Shown here piece after piece: positions 1-11,170 of a stretch of 64,000 bases of DNA (its first letter is position 1; every line of letters starts with the position of its first letter). This DNA comes from Delphinapterus leucas (Eukaryota > Chordata > Mammalia > Artiodactyla > Monodontidae), in contig NW_022098008.1 of NCBI RefSeq assembly GCF_002288925.2, positions 1,486,814 to 1,550,813 on the forward strand. The letters run 5' to 3'. The translations under genes were made by a program, and so were the position numbers. The notes below the pieces were generated by a model. The model was not told the DNA's origin. It searched no databases and saw only the letters and a program-made list of their open reading frames with translations.

Positions 1-15
1 TGTGTGTGTGTGTGT
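1..15. repeat. (TG)n microsatellite, cut by window edge
   Basis: Perfect TG dinucleotide run of seven and a half units that starts at the first base, so its full length is unknown. Confidence 0.9.
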
Positions 16-363
16 AATGTACACAGCTGCAGGCACGGGCAGCTCCAGGGTTCAGGGGTCATGCCCAGGGGACTGACTGGCCGTCTGGGCTATTCTCCCC
101 TTTCCCTCAGGTCCTCCTGAGGGTCTTGGTGCTCTAGACCCTCTAGACCAGCACCCACAGGAGCAATGGGGTCCCTGGACCTCAGGGATGCTTGGGGTTC
201 CCATCACTGTGATGAAGGCAGAAGGGGGGGCTGTGACCCTAGCTCTCAGCTCCTCAGACAGGAAGAGTGGATGGACAGGGTCTGATTCGTGAATTCCAGA
301 CTCACAGTTATTTTGCAGGAAGACCTCCCTCAAGGTCACATTCGTGTGGGAACAGTCCTACCT

Positions 364-377
364 CAGCAGGGGGCAGT
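364..377 (+). promoter_or_regulatory. Possible CTCF-binding motif
   Basis: TCAGCAGGGGGCAG fits the general CTCF core (CCAGCAGGGGGCGC) with changes at the first and the last two positions. This is a motif match only. Such matches occur by chance, and occupancy cannot be read from sequence. A weaker match (CCCACCAGGGGCGG) lies near 17638. Confidence 0.3.
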
Positions 378-1672
378 CTGTGGGTTAGGACTTTGTAGGA
401 TGGAGCTCCATCACGTCCTGTGTCTCTGCTCAGAGGACATGGACGGGGATGAGTTGGACGGGAGACCTACAGCCGGGCTGAGCCACCCGGTCTCCTAAGC
501 AGGCAGTGGGTGTTCCACGGGGCATGGGGGCCTGTGCGTGGATCGGTAGAAATGGAGCATCGCATGTGAGAGTCACAGTAACTAGGCAGACACTGCACAG
601 CCACCCTGCAGAAGTCTCAGCCAGGGGATCACACTGGGTGATTTCAAAAGTTTATTTTGCTACAGTGCGAGGGAAGATTTCTAAATATAGCACTGAAGGG
701 TTATGTCTGGGGGAAAAATAATTAGCAAGCCGTCCCGCCAAGTTTGAAAATCACAGGTATAGACTCTGTCTTCTGTAAGCTGGCACACGTCGCTGACATT
801 CAGCAGAGGGTGAGTGACCAGCGCAGAGGGGTTTGCGGGCTGCGGGCGGGCATCTCTCTGCCGACCCTGGTCCTAGCGCTACTACATCACCTGCAGCCCA
901 GGTAACAAACGCTGCTCCCACACACGTGGCGGCCAGGCCCGCTCAGAGCGGGGCAGCTGGGCAAACACACGGCAGCAGCACCAAGGCAACGTGGCAATTT
1001 TTAATTCTTTGGAGAACCAATTCAAATAGAAAATGTAATGAAAAATGTGTAAATAGAACCCCTGAAAGCACTCCCCCTGACGCCTATATTTGCTTAACAA
1101 ACTATCAAGTAGCCGCTTTGTAGGTAAAACATCCCAACTCCTATGCATTCGCAGCTTGGCGGCCTGTGAAGCTGTCAACCTCCCTGAGTGGGACCCTGTG
1201 CCCAGGTCTTCATCTTGATCACTTACAGAATGAACCAAGGTCTCCTGGCAGAGCGATCCTTGCTCCACGTCCTGTTGTCCTGGCCACAGGCCTAGTACCC
1301 CCTGCAAGGGCATCCCTCCAGAGCCATGTTCTCAGGTGATTTGGGGGGCAGGGCTCTCCCAAGGGTGGTGGTCGTGGGGTTTGCCGAGTGAATCACTGAC
1401 CTAAGAGCCAGGTCAGGTTAGGGTTCTGGCAATCAGGGGCTCAAGCAGTGAGGACCCCCAGGCCACGTGGGGGAGTGAATCTTGGGTTTGGTATAACTCT
1501 GTCTGCAGGGTCACCTCGGGCTCTGAGAAAGGAGCCTGGGGCCACCAATGGCCACTTTGAGCTCACCCTTCCACAGAGACTGTCACCCGTTCTGGGCCAC
1601 ACCAGCAGGTGCCGCATGTTGGTTCTTGATGCACAATGAGCAGGAAAGGCCTGTGGAGGAGAAGTGGGGAAG

Positions 1673-1742
1673 GTGCGTGTGAGTGCATGTGTGTGCGCGT
1701 GTGAGTGCATGTGTGTGCCGAGTGTGCACGTGTGAGTGTGTG
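1673..1742. repeat. GT-rich imperfect microsatellite
   Basis: Imperfect GTGTGAGTGCATGTGTGTGC units repeat about three times with interruptions. Read on the minus strand this gives a His/Thr-rich open frame that is an artefact of the repeat. Confidence 0.75.
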
Positions 1743-2283
1743 AGGCTGCATCAGCCAGTGATAGTTTACTAACAATATACAGTCTAGATCCCCGAAGCTT
1801 TTCTTTAGTTGAAAGGACGTTTGAGGTGGGGCCTGAGAGGAGCAGAAAGGAGTGAGTCTCCTGGCTCAGCAAGCCCCCCCGCCAGGGCTGCACACTGTCC
1901 ACCCCCCTGGGAGCTCCATCCCTTTCAGCTCAGAACACGGGCTTTCCCAGGGAGCCCACCTGGGTCAGCCTGTGGTTGAGCCTGGACCCCAAGCTGCTCA
2001 GTTGGGCGTCGGGTCAGCTGGGAGTGTTCAGCGGAAGAGATAGTTTTTTTAAAAAAGAAAGCAAAACGTCCAAAGCTGAAACCAAAATCATCTCAGGCAG
2101 TGCCTGGAGCACAGCTAGTGCTCAGTGAAAGCTGCCCTGCCTCCTCCTGTGAGGTTGGACCCTTCCCCTTGCCTCCGTGCTGTGCTCAGAGCAGCTCTGA
2201 GGCTGGAGGGAAACCTCGGTACCTGGAAAGGAGCCCTGCCCACCCACCCAGCCAGCCCCAGCAAGGCTGCTTAAGGAAGAGCT

Positions 2284-2332
2284 GTGTGTATATGTCAATT
2301 CCAATCTCCCAATTTATCCCTCCCTTTCCCCC
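2284..2332 (-). mobile_element. L1 3'-region fragment (short)
   Basis: About 48 bases (TGTATATGTCAATTCCAATC, then a CTCCCAATTTATCCC-type stretch) match the antisense of the cetartiodactyl L1 3' region seen more fully near 21465-21515 in this window. It directly abuts the poly-T of the following SINE, so the SINE probably inserted into, or at the edge of, an older L1 scrap. Confidence 0.55.
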
Positions 2333-2540
2333 TTTTTTTTTTTTTTTTGCGGTACGCGGGCCTCTCACTGTTGTGGCCTCTCCCGTTGTGGAGCACAGGC
2401 TCCCGATGCACAGGCTCAGCGGCCATGGCTCACGGGCCCAGCCACTCCGCGGCACATGGGATCTTTCCGGACCAGGGCACGAACCCGTGTCCCCTGCATC
2501 GGCAGGTGGACTCTCAACCACTGCGCCACCAGGGAAGCCC
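2333..2540 (-). mobile_element. Short CHR-type tRNA-derived SINE
   Basis: Minus-strand SINE of about 208 bp. On the plus strand it reads 16 T, GCGGTACGCGGGCCTCTCAC and onward to CCACTGCGCCACCAGGGAAG. The last part is the reverse complement of the tRNA-like head, with A-box GTGGCGCAGTGG, and the B-box complement GGGCACGAACC lies near 2475. The same 200-bp body recurs near 4440 and 12345. It is full length for the short family. I see no clear target-site duplication. Open frames crossing it have no coding meaning. Confidence 0.92.
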
Positions 2541-3629
2541 CTAATGCTTATTTCTAAATGAACACAATCTCCTCCAGAGCTCTTTAATGTAATAAAAATA
2601 TAGCTCAGGGTCAGGTATGAAATTAATGATACAAATTCAAAGTAGTAATGCTCAGTGGGATGAAACAACTTCAATGAAGAAATAATCAGACTCTGCGACC
2701 AGACCCGAAAGGAGCAAGACAGAAGCGTAAGAACAATTCCAACAGCAATCTGTTATGAAGGAATTATGGAAACGTGTATAAAATATTTATTTTTAATAAG
2801 ATGAATGTCCTATTTCTTAAAACTAAAATAACATTAGACTCTTAACTTATCAAAGCTTAGCAATGATTGCAAATGCCACCTCTCCATGTGGCTGGAAATG
2901 CTAATTTTATTATCTTAATTTGTGCAGTTCTGTCTCTTGTCTATTTCATCCTTTTTAAAGTTAAATAAGTAGCAGTAAGAAAGCTTTGAGGTTTCATTTA
3001 TATGAAGTGAAATCTATGGTACCAAACATCCAACTAGGAAATTTGACAGGTCCAATAATTATAGGGCCAGGACAATTTCCTACATCACAAGACTCCTGAA
3101 AAGACCAGCTAAAACCTGATGGAGGCTTAAAAGGTGCAGATGTGGGAGGACACCCTTCACGATGTGAAAGGCATGTGTTGCAATGTCACTTGTAGGTGAC
3201 ACACTCCAGGAAAGTGAAACTGACCATTGCATTGCCCTGGAGGTGGGTCATCTGAAGGAGAAGGAAAACTGGCTTCGTGGTTGCAAAGTCCTGTCCTCGG
3301 GTGTGGCATCAACAGCTCAGTGAGCAGCCCAGGCTGGGGGGGGGGGGGTGTGGTCACAGAGGTCAACTGCATGTCCTTGTCACCCATGGCTCTTCAGGGA
3401 CACTCGGCAGCTCAGTCTCCGAACCCAGGCAGTGGGAATGGGCCGGCTCAGCCAAAGGCTCCTGGTTCCAGGAAACTCTCTAGGAACTGTGACCCTACAG
3501 TGGGAATGGGCCATTAGAGTCAGGCAGAGGAGACAGCAGGCAGTGGTCAGAGATGTGCAAAGGGGGTAGGTTTAACGTCCTGTCCTGCAGCATAACCTGC
3601 AGTAGTGAAAGGTCTAAAAGAGCCCAAAC
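2541..3629. other. Unique AT-rich DNA, no gene recognised
   Basis: AT-rich non-coding sequence to about 3120, then a mixed segment. A run of 12-13 G lies near 3337-3349. The words CAGTGGGAATGGGCC (near 3431) and CAGTGGGAATGGGCC (near 3499) form a short direct repeat. No exon, RNA gene or assignable repeat was seen. Confidence 0.55.
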
Positions 3630-4040
3630 AGACAGTGTGAAGGGGGGATAATTAAAATGTGCTCACAAACTAGGATAGTATGAAGCCATTAAGGGCATAT
3701 GTTTGAGGATATGTAAATAAATGGCAAAAGTGGTAATTACATGCTAGGTGAAGAAGACAAAATAAAACAGTATATCTAATATGTCTCTGTTTGCTGTAGG
3801 GATATAGTTCCATATGTGCACAGAATATATGTGAACATATACGTATATTATGTATTATATGTATTCTTGAATATAAATGTGAAAATACACTCACACTCAC
3901 ACCAAAATGCCTGGTAGGAAAAGTAAATATAAATTGCCCACCTGCGATTTATTTTTATGTTTTTCTTCTTACCTTTTTCCCAAGGAAAATTTCTACAATG
4001 ACTGTAGATCCATTGCATAATTTGAAAAATTATTATCTGA
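3630..4040 (+). mobile_element. Ancient L1 3' UTR remnant
   Basis: The order of landmarks matches an old mammalian L1 3' UTR in sense orientation: a GATAGTATGAAGCCATTAAG segment near 3673, a GTGAAGAAGACAAAATA segment near 3748, then a TTTTTATGTTTTTCTTCTTA segment near 3952 followed by AATTTCTACAATGACTGTAG near 3988. It is heavily diverged, with no open reading frame. Family assignment is from memory of the consensus, so the limits are approximate. Confidence 0.55.
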
Positions 4041-4435
4041 ATAGATATTATGAAAACGTTACAACAATTTGAGAGCAGACTGAGGGGGGCATCTTAGCAT
4101 TCTCTGGGCTCACCGATATTTTAATTTTTAAAAAAGGTTCACAGGTTTGGTAGATAAATATTATTTCCTGATTATTTTTTATTAACTTATCAGTACTTAC
4201 GAATCTGTGATTGCTGTCCTCTTGAGTAGCCTTTCTCTGAACTATCTGTCCGTGCTTCTTACACTCTGTTTGAAGTATTCGTATTTTTTCTCACTGATTT
4301 ACAAGAGATTTAAAAAATCATATCTGTTGCAATATTTTCTTGGTGTGTCTGCCACTTAGTTTTATATTTAAATGCACAAATGTGTTAATTGCTTATACTG
4401 TCAGAGGTATCAGTGAACATTTGCACATTTCTTTC
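4041..4435. other. Unique AT-rich DNA, nothing assignable
   Basis: AT-rich sequence between an old L1 tail and a SINE. I see no gene, RNA or repeat that I can name. Confidence 0.5.
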
Positions 4436-4650
4436 TTTTTTTTTTTTTTTGCGGTACGCGGGCCTCTCACTGTTGTGGCCTCTCCTGTTGCGGAGCACAG
4501 GAGCACAGGCTCCGGACACGCAGGCTCAGCGGCCATGGCTCACGGGCCCAGCCGCTCCGCGGCATGTGGGATCTTCCCGGACCGGGGCACGAACCCGTGT
4601 CCCCTGCATCGGCAGGTGGACTCTCAACCACTGCACCACCAGGGAAGCCT
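4436..4650 (-). mobile_element. Short CHR-type tRNA-derived SINE
   Basis: Same family and orientation as the copy at 2333-2540: 15 T, then GCGGTACGCGGGCCTC, ending CCACCAGGGAAGCCT. It carries an internal 8-bp tandem duplication, GAGCACAG at 4493-4500 and again at 4501-4508, absent from the other two short copies. The flanks share only TGAAC and a T-rich stretch, so no secure target-site duplication can be called. Confidence 0.92.
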
Positions 4651-5474
4651 GAACGTTTCTTCAAAAAGTCACATATTTGGAAAGTCCTGATGCATCTATA
4701 GATTTGTTAACTCCATTTGTTCTAGTATTCATGTGGTTGCATTTTTACGTTTAGCTTTTTAATCGTGTCACCATTACTAACACCCCACTTGTTTGCAAAC
4801 CTAATCCCTATATACTAAATGCTAGTGTTCATATCCTGGTGGGTGTATCTGTTTTCTTCATTCGTATATTTTGGCATCAAAACCAAACTTTAATAATTAA
4901 AATATATTTAACAATCTTCCAGATTAAATAATCTTTCTTTACAAAAAAGAGGGTAGGGGAGAGGAAGGGAGGGAAAGAAAAGCTATTTGCAGTTATTTTG
5001 TTATTTCAGATTTTTTAGAAACATTGTGTCACATTTACCTCCAAAGTTGTTCTCAGGCTAATGCCTTAAATTCAAACAACCTGCATACTTTCAGATTCTC
5101 CTTTGACCCAAACTCTTCTATATCCTTCCATTTATAAAAATACCCTTCCTCCCACGAGTCCTATTCATTTTTTAATTTTTTTTCTGTTTGATAAACTGAA
5201 TTACCTTCTCCTCATCACATACTCTAAATGATCATTTCCGTTCAACATAAAAGTCAGTGAGCTGGTAACATTATATACATATGTCTCCATCCAATGTCCC
5301 GCTATGGCATTTACTCTGTCTTTTAGTTGATTCTTTGGCAGAGAGTCAAACAAATGGCCCCAAATCAGCAAATGATGATCATTTTATTTCCTGCTGGGCC
5401 TCATTTCTGATTCATGGCAGTGTGTTGGTAGAAATGTATGCATTTAGTTCCTAAATTTTATGATAGCACAGTCT
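4651..5474. other. Unique AT-rich DNA, no gene recognised
   Basis: Low-GC sequence with a purine-rich GAGGAAGGGAGGGAAAG stretch near 4960. No exon, RNA gene or securely assignable repeat was seen. Confidence 0.5.
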
Positions 5475-5610
5475 CATAAACTTCACGTGTATTTTCTGAT
5501 TTAATCCTCAGATTCTCCCGAAAGAAATAAACACAAACCCGCTCCAATCGCAGGGCTGGTTGATGGCAAAGCAGGAAGGACTTGGACCCGTGGGTTCCCT
5601 GAGTCCAGGC
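5475..5610 (+). repeat. MIR SINE remnant (probable)
   Basis: TTTTCTGATTTAATCCTCAG matches the MIR core word ATCTCATTTAATCCTCAC. Further on, a CAAAGCAGGAAGGACTTGGA-type stretch stands where MIR has the 'gcagagccgggattcgaac' segment. Highly diverged, as expected for this ancient family. Limits are approximate. Confidence 0.5.
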
Positions 5611-5947
5611 GGAGCTCGCGGCCTGTCCCTTCCTTCCTCAGACTTTCCAGGAGATGGCTGGGAGTTTTGCTGTGATGTTACTGATTGTCGGGTTGAGGCC
5701 AACATTCCTCATCAGGTTAAATGCATGCTTTTCAATAGTGTTTTAAAATTAATGACATATACTAACTGAATATTCCTAATTACTAATATAAACTTATTAT
5801 ATATAATTAATGCATAGAGATGTTAATGAGTTTGTCATTTGAACATCCATTTGTATGGATGATATCACATATTAATAGATATATTATTCAATTAAGCTAT
5901 CTCATTTTTCCTTTTTTTATTTTAATTTTAATTTTTTTAGTTTTTTT

Positions 5948-6045
5948 CTTCAAGTTTTCTTGAGACATAATTGACACACAGCACTGTATAATTTTAAGAT
6001 GTACAGTATAATGTTTTGACTTACATACATCATGAAATAAGCCAC
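5948..6045 (-). mobile_element. Old L1 3'-end fragment
   Basis: TTTCTTGAGACATAATTGAC, ACAGCACTGTATAATTTTAA and GATGTACAGTATAATG match the antisense of a common ancient L1 3' end (ttattgaggtataattgaca, then aaggtgtacaacataatg). Only about 100 bases can be recognised. Confidence 0.55.
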
Positions 6046-8045
6046 CTTGCTTTTCTTTGATAAGTCCGTTTTGATTTGGGTTGAGTTTGATATACTAGTA
6101 TTTTATGCAGTTGTGTGCTGGCAAATATCTAGCCCTCTGAAAAATTACATACATACACATATGTACGTTTTAAGATAAATTTTACTGATAGAAAGGATGT
6201 GTGGCACATAATCAACAAATAAAAATAAAATATGCAATACTCTTTGTTGTAAATGCCGTATAAGCAATCGACTCTCAGACTGTCTTCTTGAATTTGCTAA
6301 ACTCTTGCCTCTGTAGCCAACCTACGGTTGTAATTGGTCATCAGTTTCAACCTTGTCTTTGTCTCGGAACCTCACTGTCATGACAGTGATGTGAGCAAAT
6401 CTTTGCTGAATCTCACAAACTGGAAGGATCTTTCCTCACTGTTATGCTATTCACAGTAAAATGGCTAAAGACCTGACACACGTTTTACATGCATTTTTAA
6501 CTTTTTCTCCATTACTTTTATCAGTCTAGTCAGTCAACCAAACAAAATGGTAAACCAAAGCCCGATTCGTAGCATAGCCAGTGTCTGTGGTGCAAAGGTT
6601 CCCAGGAGGGCAGTCAACTTCACGCTACTGACAGGGATGTGTAGAATACGGAGTTCGGGGAGGTGAGGGGGTCACAATAGTCACCCCCATGCAGAGTAGC
6701 CACCACACGGGTACAAAGGGCAGAACATACATGACAGCAGAATAATCAGGAAGTGAGAGGTTTTTAGGATGTCCTCTTAAAATATAATTGATTTAATTTC
6801 AAGTTTACATAATTTAATTTTTAATAATGGCTTTTTGACCAACTGGCTTGCAAAGTTCCTGACAATTTAACTGCTAGCTCTCATGGGTGGCACGTAAATT
6901 CATACGTGAGGCAGAGCTATGATTTCTTTGTCACGTTTCACAGCCAGATTTCGGTTACTTTCAAGAATTGAATTGAGCAGCTTTTCTGTGTTCTTTTTCA
7001 GCTTTCTTGTAATTGATATGGTATTGGAGTAAAATGCTTCTCGGAATTTTGATAGAATTAGCGAATAAATTCACCTTGCCCTAGAAACCGCCATAGAAAA
7101 GACGCTTTGAGTTTTTAACTTCCGTTTGTCATTATTAGTCACCTCAAAGTTCCTTCAACCTGACTTAATTTGGAGCATTTTTATGTGCCAGAGAATTAAA
7201 GCAGTACTGATGTGTCCAAAGTCTTATGTGAAAAGCCTGCCCCCGTAACCCTTTTCATCCTTCACAGCACCCTGGGTGCCCTCAGACTGGCCATCCCACC
7301 CCACCCTTGACTTCAGCCATCGCCTGCTGTCTCCTGGTCCCGTGAACCAGGAATGCGCCTCCAACCCCTCCCCCTGCCCCGGGCACAGCCTTCTTCCCAG
7401 TCACCTTGCTGATACAGCTCACGATGGCCTGGAGCTTGGTTTGTTTTAAACTCCTAAGCTTTGGTCCTTCAGAAAGACGCCTCCCTGGAGTTCAGCCCAG
7501 CCCAGGTTCTCTAGTAGAGAGAAGAGTCCGCAGTAGCTCAGTTCCCAGGACCCACATCTGGTTGGCCTTCGAGCCACATGTGCTAATCCGCATGTTTACT
7601 GCCGTCCTACTATGTGCCCAGCCAAGTGGGCCAGGTCCTCCTGTAGGGCCCACTGCCGAGAATGGGGATGACAGGGGCAGCGATACACACAGGGATGGAG
7701 GCCACCTGAGAGATGGCTGCAGACCGTGGGCGCTGCTCCAGGACTTGGCGGGGGGGGGCGGTGAGAGAGCAGGTGAGGGGCCTCAAGGAGGGGCTGCCCT
7801 CCGCAGCTGGGGACCACGGAAGTGTTTCGTGAGGAAGGGGCAAAGCTGGGCCACGCACGTGGAAGACACATGGGGGAACCCTCAGGACGAGGGCGGCAGG
7901 AGAGGGCAGCGCCTTACCGGGGGCCACGCAGCGGCCTGGAGAGCTGGCAGGGCGGGTGGGGAGTGGTCTTCAGGGGAGAGAGCCCCCAGGCTTCACTGTG
8001 GGGGGCATATGGAAGAGGCCTTTCTCAGAGGCTGGACCTGGCTGG
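6046..8045. other. Unique DNA; AT-rich then GC-rich; no gene recognised
   Basis: From 6046 to about 7210 the sequence is AT-rich and evenly complex, and could include constrained non-coding DNA (for example 6990-7200). From 7220 it becomes GC-rich. A 227-codon open frame at 7406-8089 runs into the poly-T-like start of the next L1, has no recognisable domain and overlaps comparable frames on the other strand, so I do not call it a gene. CTACTATGTGCCCAGC near 7608 may be a scrap of L2 or MIR. Confidence 0.5.
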
Positions 8046-8298
8046 GCTTCTATTTATTTATTTGTTTATTTTTAATTTATTTTTATTGACATACAGTTGA
8101 TTTACAATGTTGTGTTAATTTCTGCTGTACAGCAAAGTGACTCAGTTATATGCATATATACATTCACTTTTATACTCTTTTCCATGATGGTTTATCCCAA
8201 GATATTGAATATAGTTCCCTGTGCTAAACAGTAGGACCTTGTTGTTTATCTGTCCTACATGTAATAGTTTGCATCTGCTAATCCCAAACTCCCTTAGA
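8046..8298 (-). mobile_element. 5'-truncated L1 3' end
   Basis: An A/T-rich tail (TTATTTATTTGTTTATTTTT) is followed by ATTGACATACAGTTGATTTA, TTCTGCTGTACAGCAAAGTG, CAGTAGGACCTTGTTGTTTA and AATCCCAAACTCC. These are the antisense landmarks of the cetartiodactyl L1 3' UTR and recur in five other places in this window. About 250 bp, with no coding capacity. Confidence 0.88.
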
Positions 8299-10829
8299 GC
8301 CTTCAAGGGTTTACTCAAAACCTGACTCTGCAAGAAAGTATGTGAATGCATTTAATTCTTTTATAGATTTGCAGCTGGTCCAACTGAGTGCACCTTTAGG
8401 ACTGGAAAGGACTGTCAGTCCTTTCAGACCAGTCAAGCTGATTGCCCCTTGAACTGCTTCACCTCAGGAAGGTGCCGGCTGTGGGGAGCTTCCTGGTAGC
8501 ATCTCTGGTCGCCCCATTTCAGCCACCTCAACCTGCCGGTGGCCTCAGGCCCCCTACAACTCCTCCCTAGGTTCATCCTCTTCCATCCACACATGTGTTT
8601 GGCAAATACCTGCTCCTCATGGCGCCTCCTTCCAGCAGGTAAGGGCATTGTGTTCTCACCTGGAGGGTCTTTCCCTTGCAGGCTGGGCTTCCCACCTTTG
8701 CCCACTGCTCAGGGGCCTGTGCCATCGCATCCCCAGCTCCCGGGGGTGCCCGGCACATGTCTACCTGCAGCTCTTGGTGCTGCTTGGGAAAGAACTGGGA
8801 CACTGAGAATGAGGAAGCCATGGAGAGTTCATCTAAGTAGAAGACTTAGAAACGTTTGCAAATTTGTTGGGCAATGGAAATTAAATTATTCATATTCTTC
8901 CCCAACCTTTTCTAAATCCACTCATGAAAGTTCTATTGCATTCCTGAGAGGCACGGGTGGGCTCTTAATCTACATATTTAAATTTGGTATCTTTTCTATT
9001 GTACCAATTAAGTTATTACTGAGAGAAGGGGGGGAAATTTCAGTTAAATTTTGTATGGACAGGGTGTGGCAGTGAAAAAATAACATTAAGCTGTGAGTAT
9101 CTTAGTTTTTCTATCTGTAAAACAAAATATTTTATCTTAATTTGGTGAACCAAACATCACCTAAGGTGACGTTTATGAAAACCCAGAGAAAACCCCAAGT
9201 GCTTAAAACTTGCAGGCTGCAGACTTTGGGGGGCAGACTGAGTTCCCACTTCAAATGCACAGATTCTCCCTGGGGAAGACTTTTCTGAAAATTTCAGCCC
9301 ATGTATCTCCAAAAGGTCACCCTGGGAGACCAGGGTGCTGCTGACCCAGCAGAGTGGATGGCTGGGGTTGTCCAGGTGGCCCAGTGTTGACCATTAGTAG
9401 GAAGGGAGGGACGTGGGACTGGTGGTGTAGTTGGCTCTTATCACTGACCCACATGGACAGCCCTGTGTCCACGGGAGAGCGTTTGCTCTAAAGGAATGCC
9501 TAGAAGCTGGAGAGGAGGTTCACACTCCCAGGGCAAAGGGAAATGCACTCTTTGAGTAGTTAAAGGTCACTGGATTTTATTCTAAGAGAATGAAGCTTAG
9601 TCTGCATGAGTTGATCGCATAACTATTTTCCATAAGCATTTATAGTTGTTTATTACATAACTATACATATAGGTGTTAATCACATTCCATAAGTGAATTT
9701 GATTCGTAAGTTTTGCTTAGAAAGTAAAGTTAGTGAGTGGGCGCTACGACATGGTAGTTTCCCGCTCTGCTCTGCAGAGCCCTGGGATGTGGTAGAGGGT
9801 CCCCAGAGGCCATGAGGATGTGCAGGAGCTGGGAGAGCCGCCCCTGTCAGCCAACAGGTGTGTCATTCACCTGGTCCTGAAGTGGATGGAAGACGTGTCA
9901 GCTCCCCAGCTTCTTCCTGGCCTCGGCCCTGGGCCAGGAGGTGGGCTGGGGCGTGGAGACAAACCGGGGAGCTGGACCTCTCCAGGCCAGGCCTGAAAGT
10001 CTCGGGGGCCCAGCTGCAGAGGCCCGTAGAGACCACACAGCATTTTCTCCTGCAGGGCTCTGAGCCACCCTGGGGAAAGGCATCCAGTTTAAACTGATTT
10101 GCCCAGTGTTTCCAAACTTATTGAACCAACTGAACTTTCTTTCTTAAACTACCTGTGGAAAACCACGTGATTCAACAGAAGGCCGTCTCTGCTCATGTGC
10201 GTGGTATCAACTGTGTCCACTGTCTCCGTGGACCCTCCTCCTCGTTCAGATCCAGGAGGGCAGCTCCAGCCAAGCGTTTGGCTTTGCTGCATTAGGAGGC
10301 CTTGTTCTGTGAAATGAGATCATTGTAGTGGAGTCAGAAGCACCGGCAGCTCTAGGCTGCGGAGTCTACCGACTGCCTGCTTCCCAGATGCCTGCTTCCA
10401 CCGTTGTCTTCATCTGGATGGGCGTGTCCACGGCCCGGACTGGATGCCAGCTTTGCAACACAGGCTTGTGAGCAAACACTGGCCAAATCGGAGAGCAGGG
10501 GCTGTCCACCGGGAGCGGAGCCATCTGGGGGGCAGACAGGGGAGCTGAGGGGTGCAGGGAGTGTCCAGTGGTGTATTCCCGCCCCAGCTTGGGATCTCCT
10601 GCCGGCCCTCTGCCTTCCCCGTCTCCAGCCTCACAGCTATGACACCTTTCTCACCTCTTTCTCCTTCCTCTGCTTTCTTTTTTCTCTCTTTTTAAAATAA
10701 CGTTTTGAACACCTTTTCCTTTAACCAGGGAAGCCCGAGGGTGGCTGTTTCTGTCTGACCCAGATGTGCTGCTTCTAGGGGAGCCTCTCCTGGTCGGATG
10801 AGGGCCAGACAGCATCGCCGGCCGGCCGG
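8299..10829. other. Unique DNA, no gene recognised
   Basis: Mixed-composition, apparently single-copy sequence. Open frames up to 178 codons (8539-9075) lack any recognised domain and are overlapped by antisense frames. CGCCGGCCGGCCGGCC at 10817-10832 is a short CCGG tandem. No RNA gene was seen. Confidence 0.5.
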
Positions 10830-10834
10830 CCTGG

Positions 10835-11170
10835 CTGCCAATCCATAATGTTCCTGGCCATGATTAATCTGATAAATAATAAATATATCAATCTAGTCTT
10901 TTAGACAAGGACAAATTCTTACCAGCAGGGAGGCATGAGGCCTCTTTTACAACTGCCTGTAGTGCTGGGATTAATTATTTAATGCTTAATTCTTCGGGAA
11001 ATGAGAAAGTTTTGATTAATGCTGTCCAGTGTCGTTCCTTGCTTGTTTGATATGTGTCAGATAATTTTCCCTCGGCAGTCACTCTGAAGAAGCCAGAGGC
11101 TACTGTCACAGCGATCAGACACCGAATTTCTAGAGATTAATTGAAGTGAAAATTTAGAGAAAAGCACCAA
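10835..11170. promoter_or_regulatory. Candidate conserved enhancer: homeodomain-type sites
   Basis: AT-rich, complex, non-repetitive block. It contains CATGATTAATCTGATAA near 10860, GGGATTAATTATTTAATG near 10968 and GTTTTGATTAATGC near 11010. These combine TAATCT/GGATTA (OTX/PITX/CRX-type) with TAATTA (LHX/paired-type) cores. This is motif density, not proof. Conservation in other mammals would decide. Confidence 0.3.

Larger units (their letters stand above)
16..2283. other. Unique GC-rich DNA, no gene recognised
   Basis: Mostly GC-rich non-repetitive sequence. Open frames are short and overlap in several phases on both strands, and none encodes a recognisable domain. A GT-rich tract lies at 1673-1742 and a CTCF-like motif at 364-377. 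I see no splice-bounded exon or RNA gene. Confidence 0.6.

Noticed and set aside
2333..2540. tRNA gene call from the A- and B-box-like words in the SINEs
   Set aside because: The boxes belong to the tRNA-derived SINE head. The cloverleaf is not intact and the sequence recurs in repeat context.
2100..2674. Overlapping 150-160-codon frames on both strands near 2.1-2.7 kb
   Set aside because: Most of their length is the SINE body. The same peptides recur at the 4.4-kb and 12.4-kb SINE copies.
7406..8089. 227-codon plus-strand open frame
   Set aside because: Runs into the A/T tail of an L1, contains no recognisable domain and is overlapped by open frames in other phases. Typical of GC-rich non-coding DNA.
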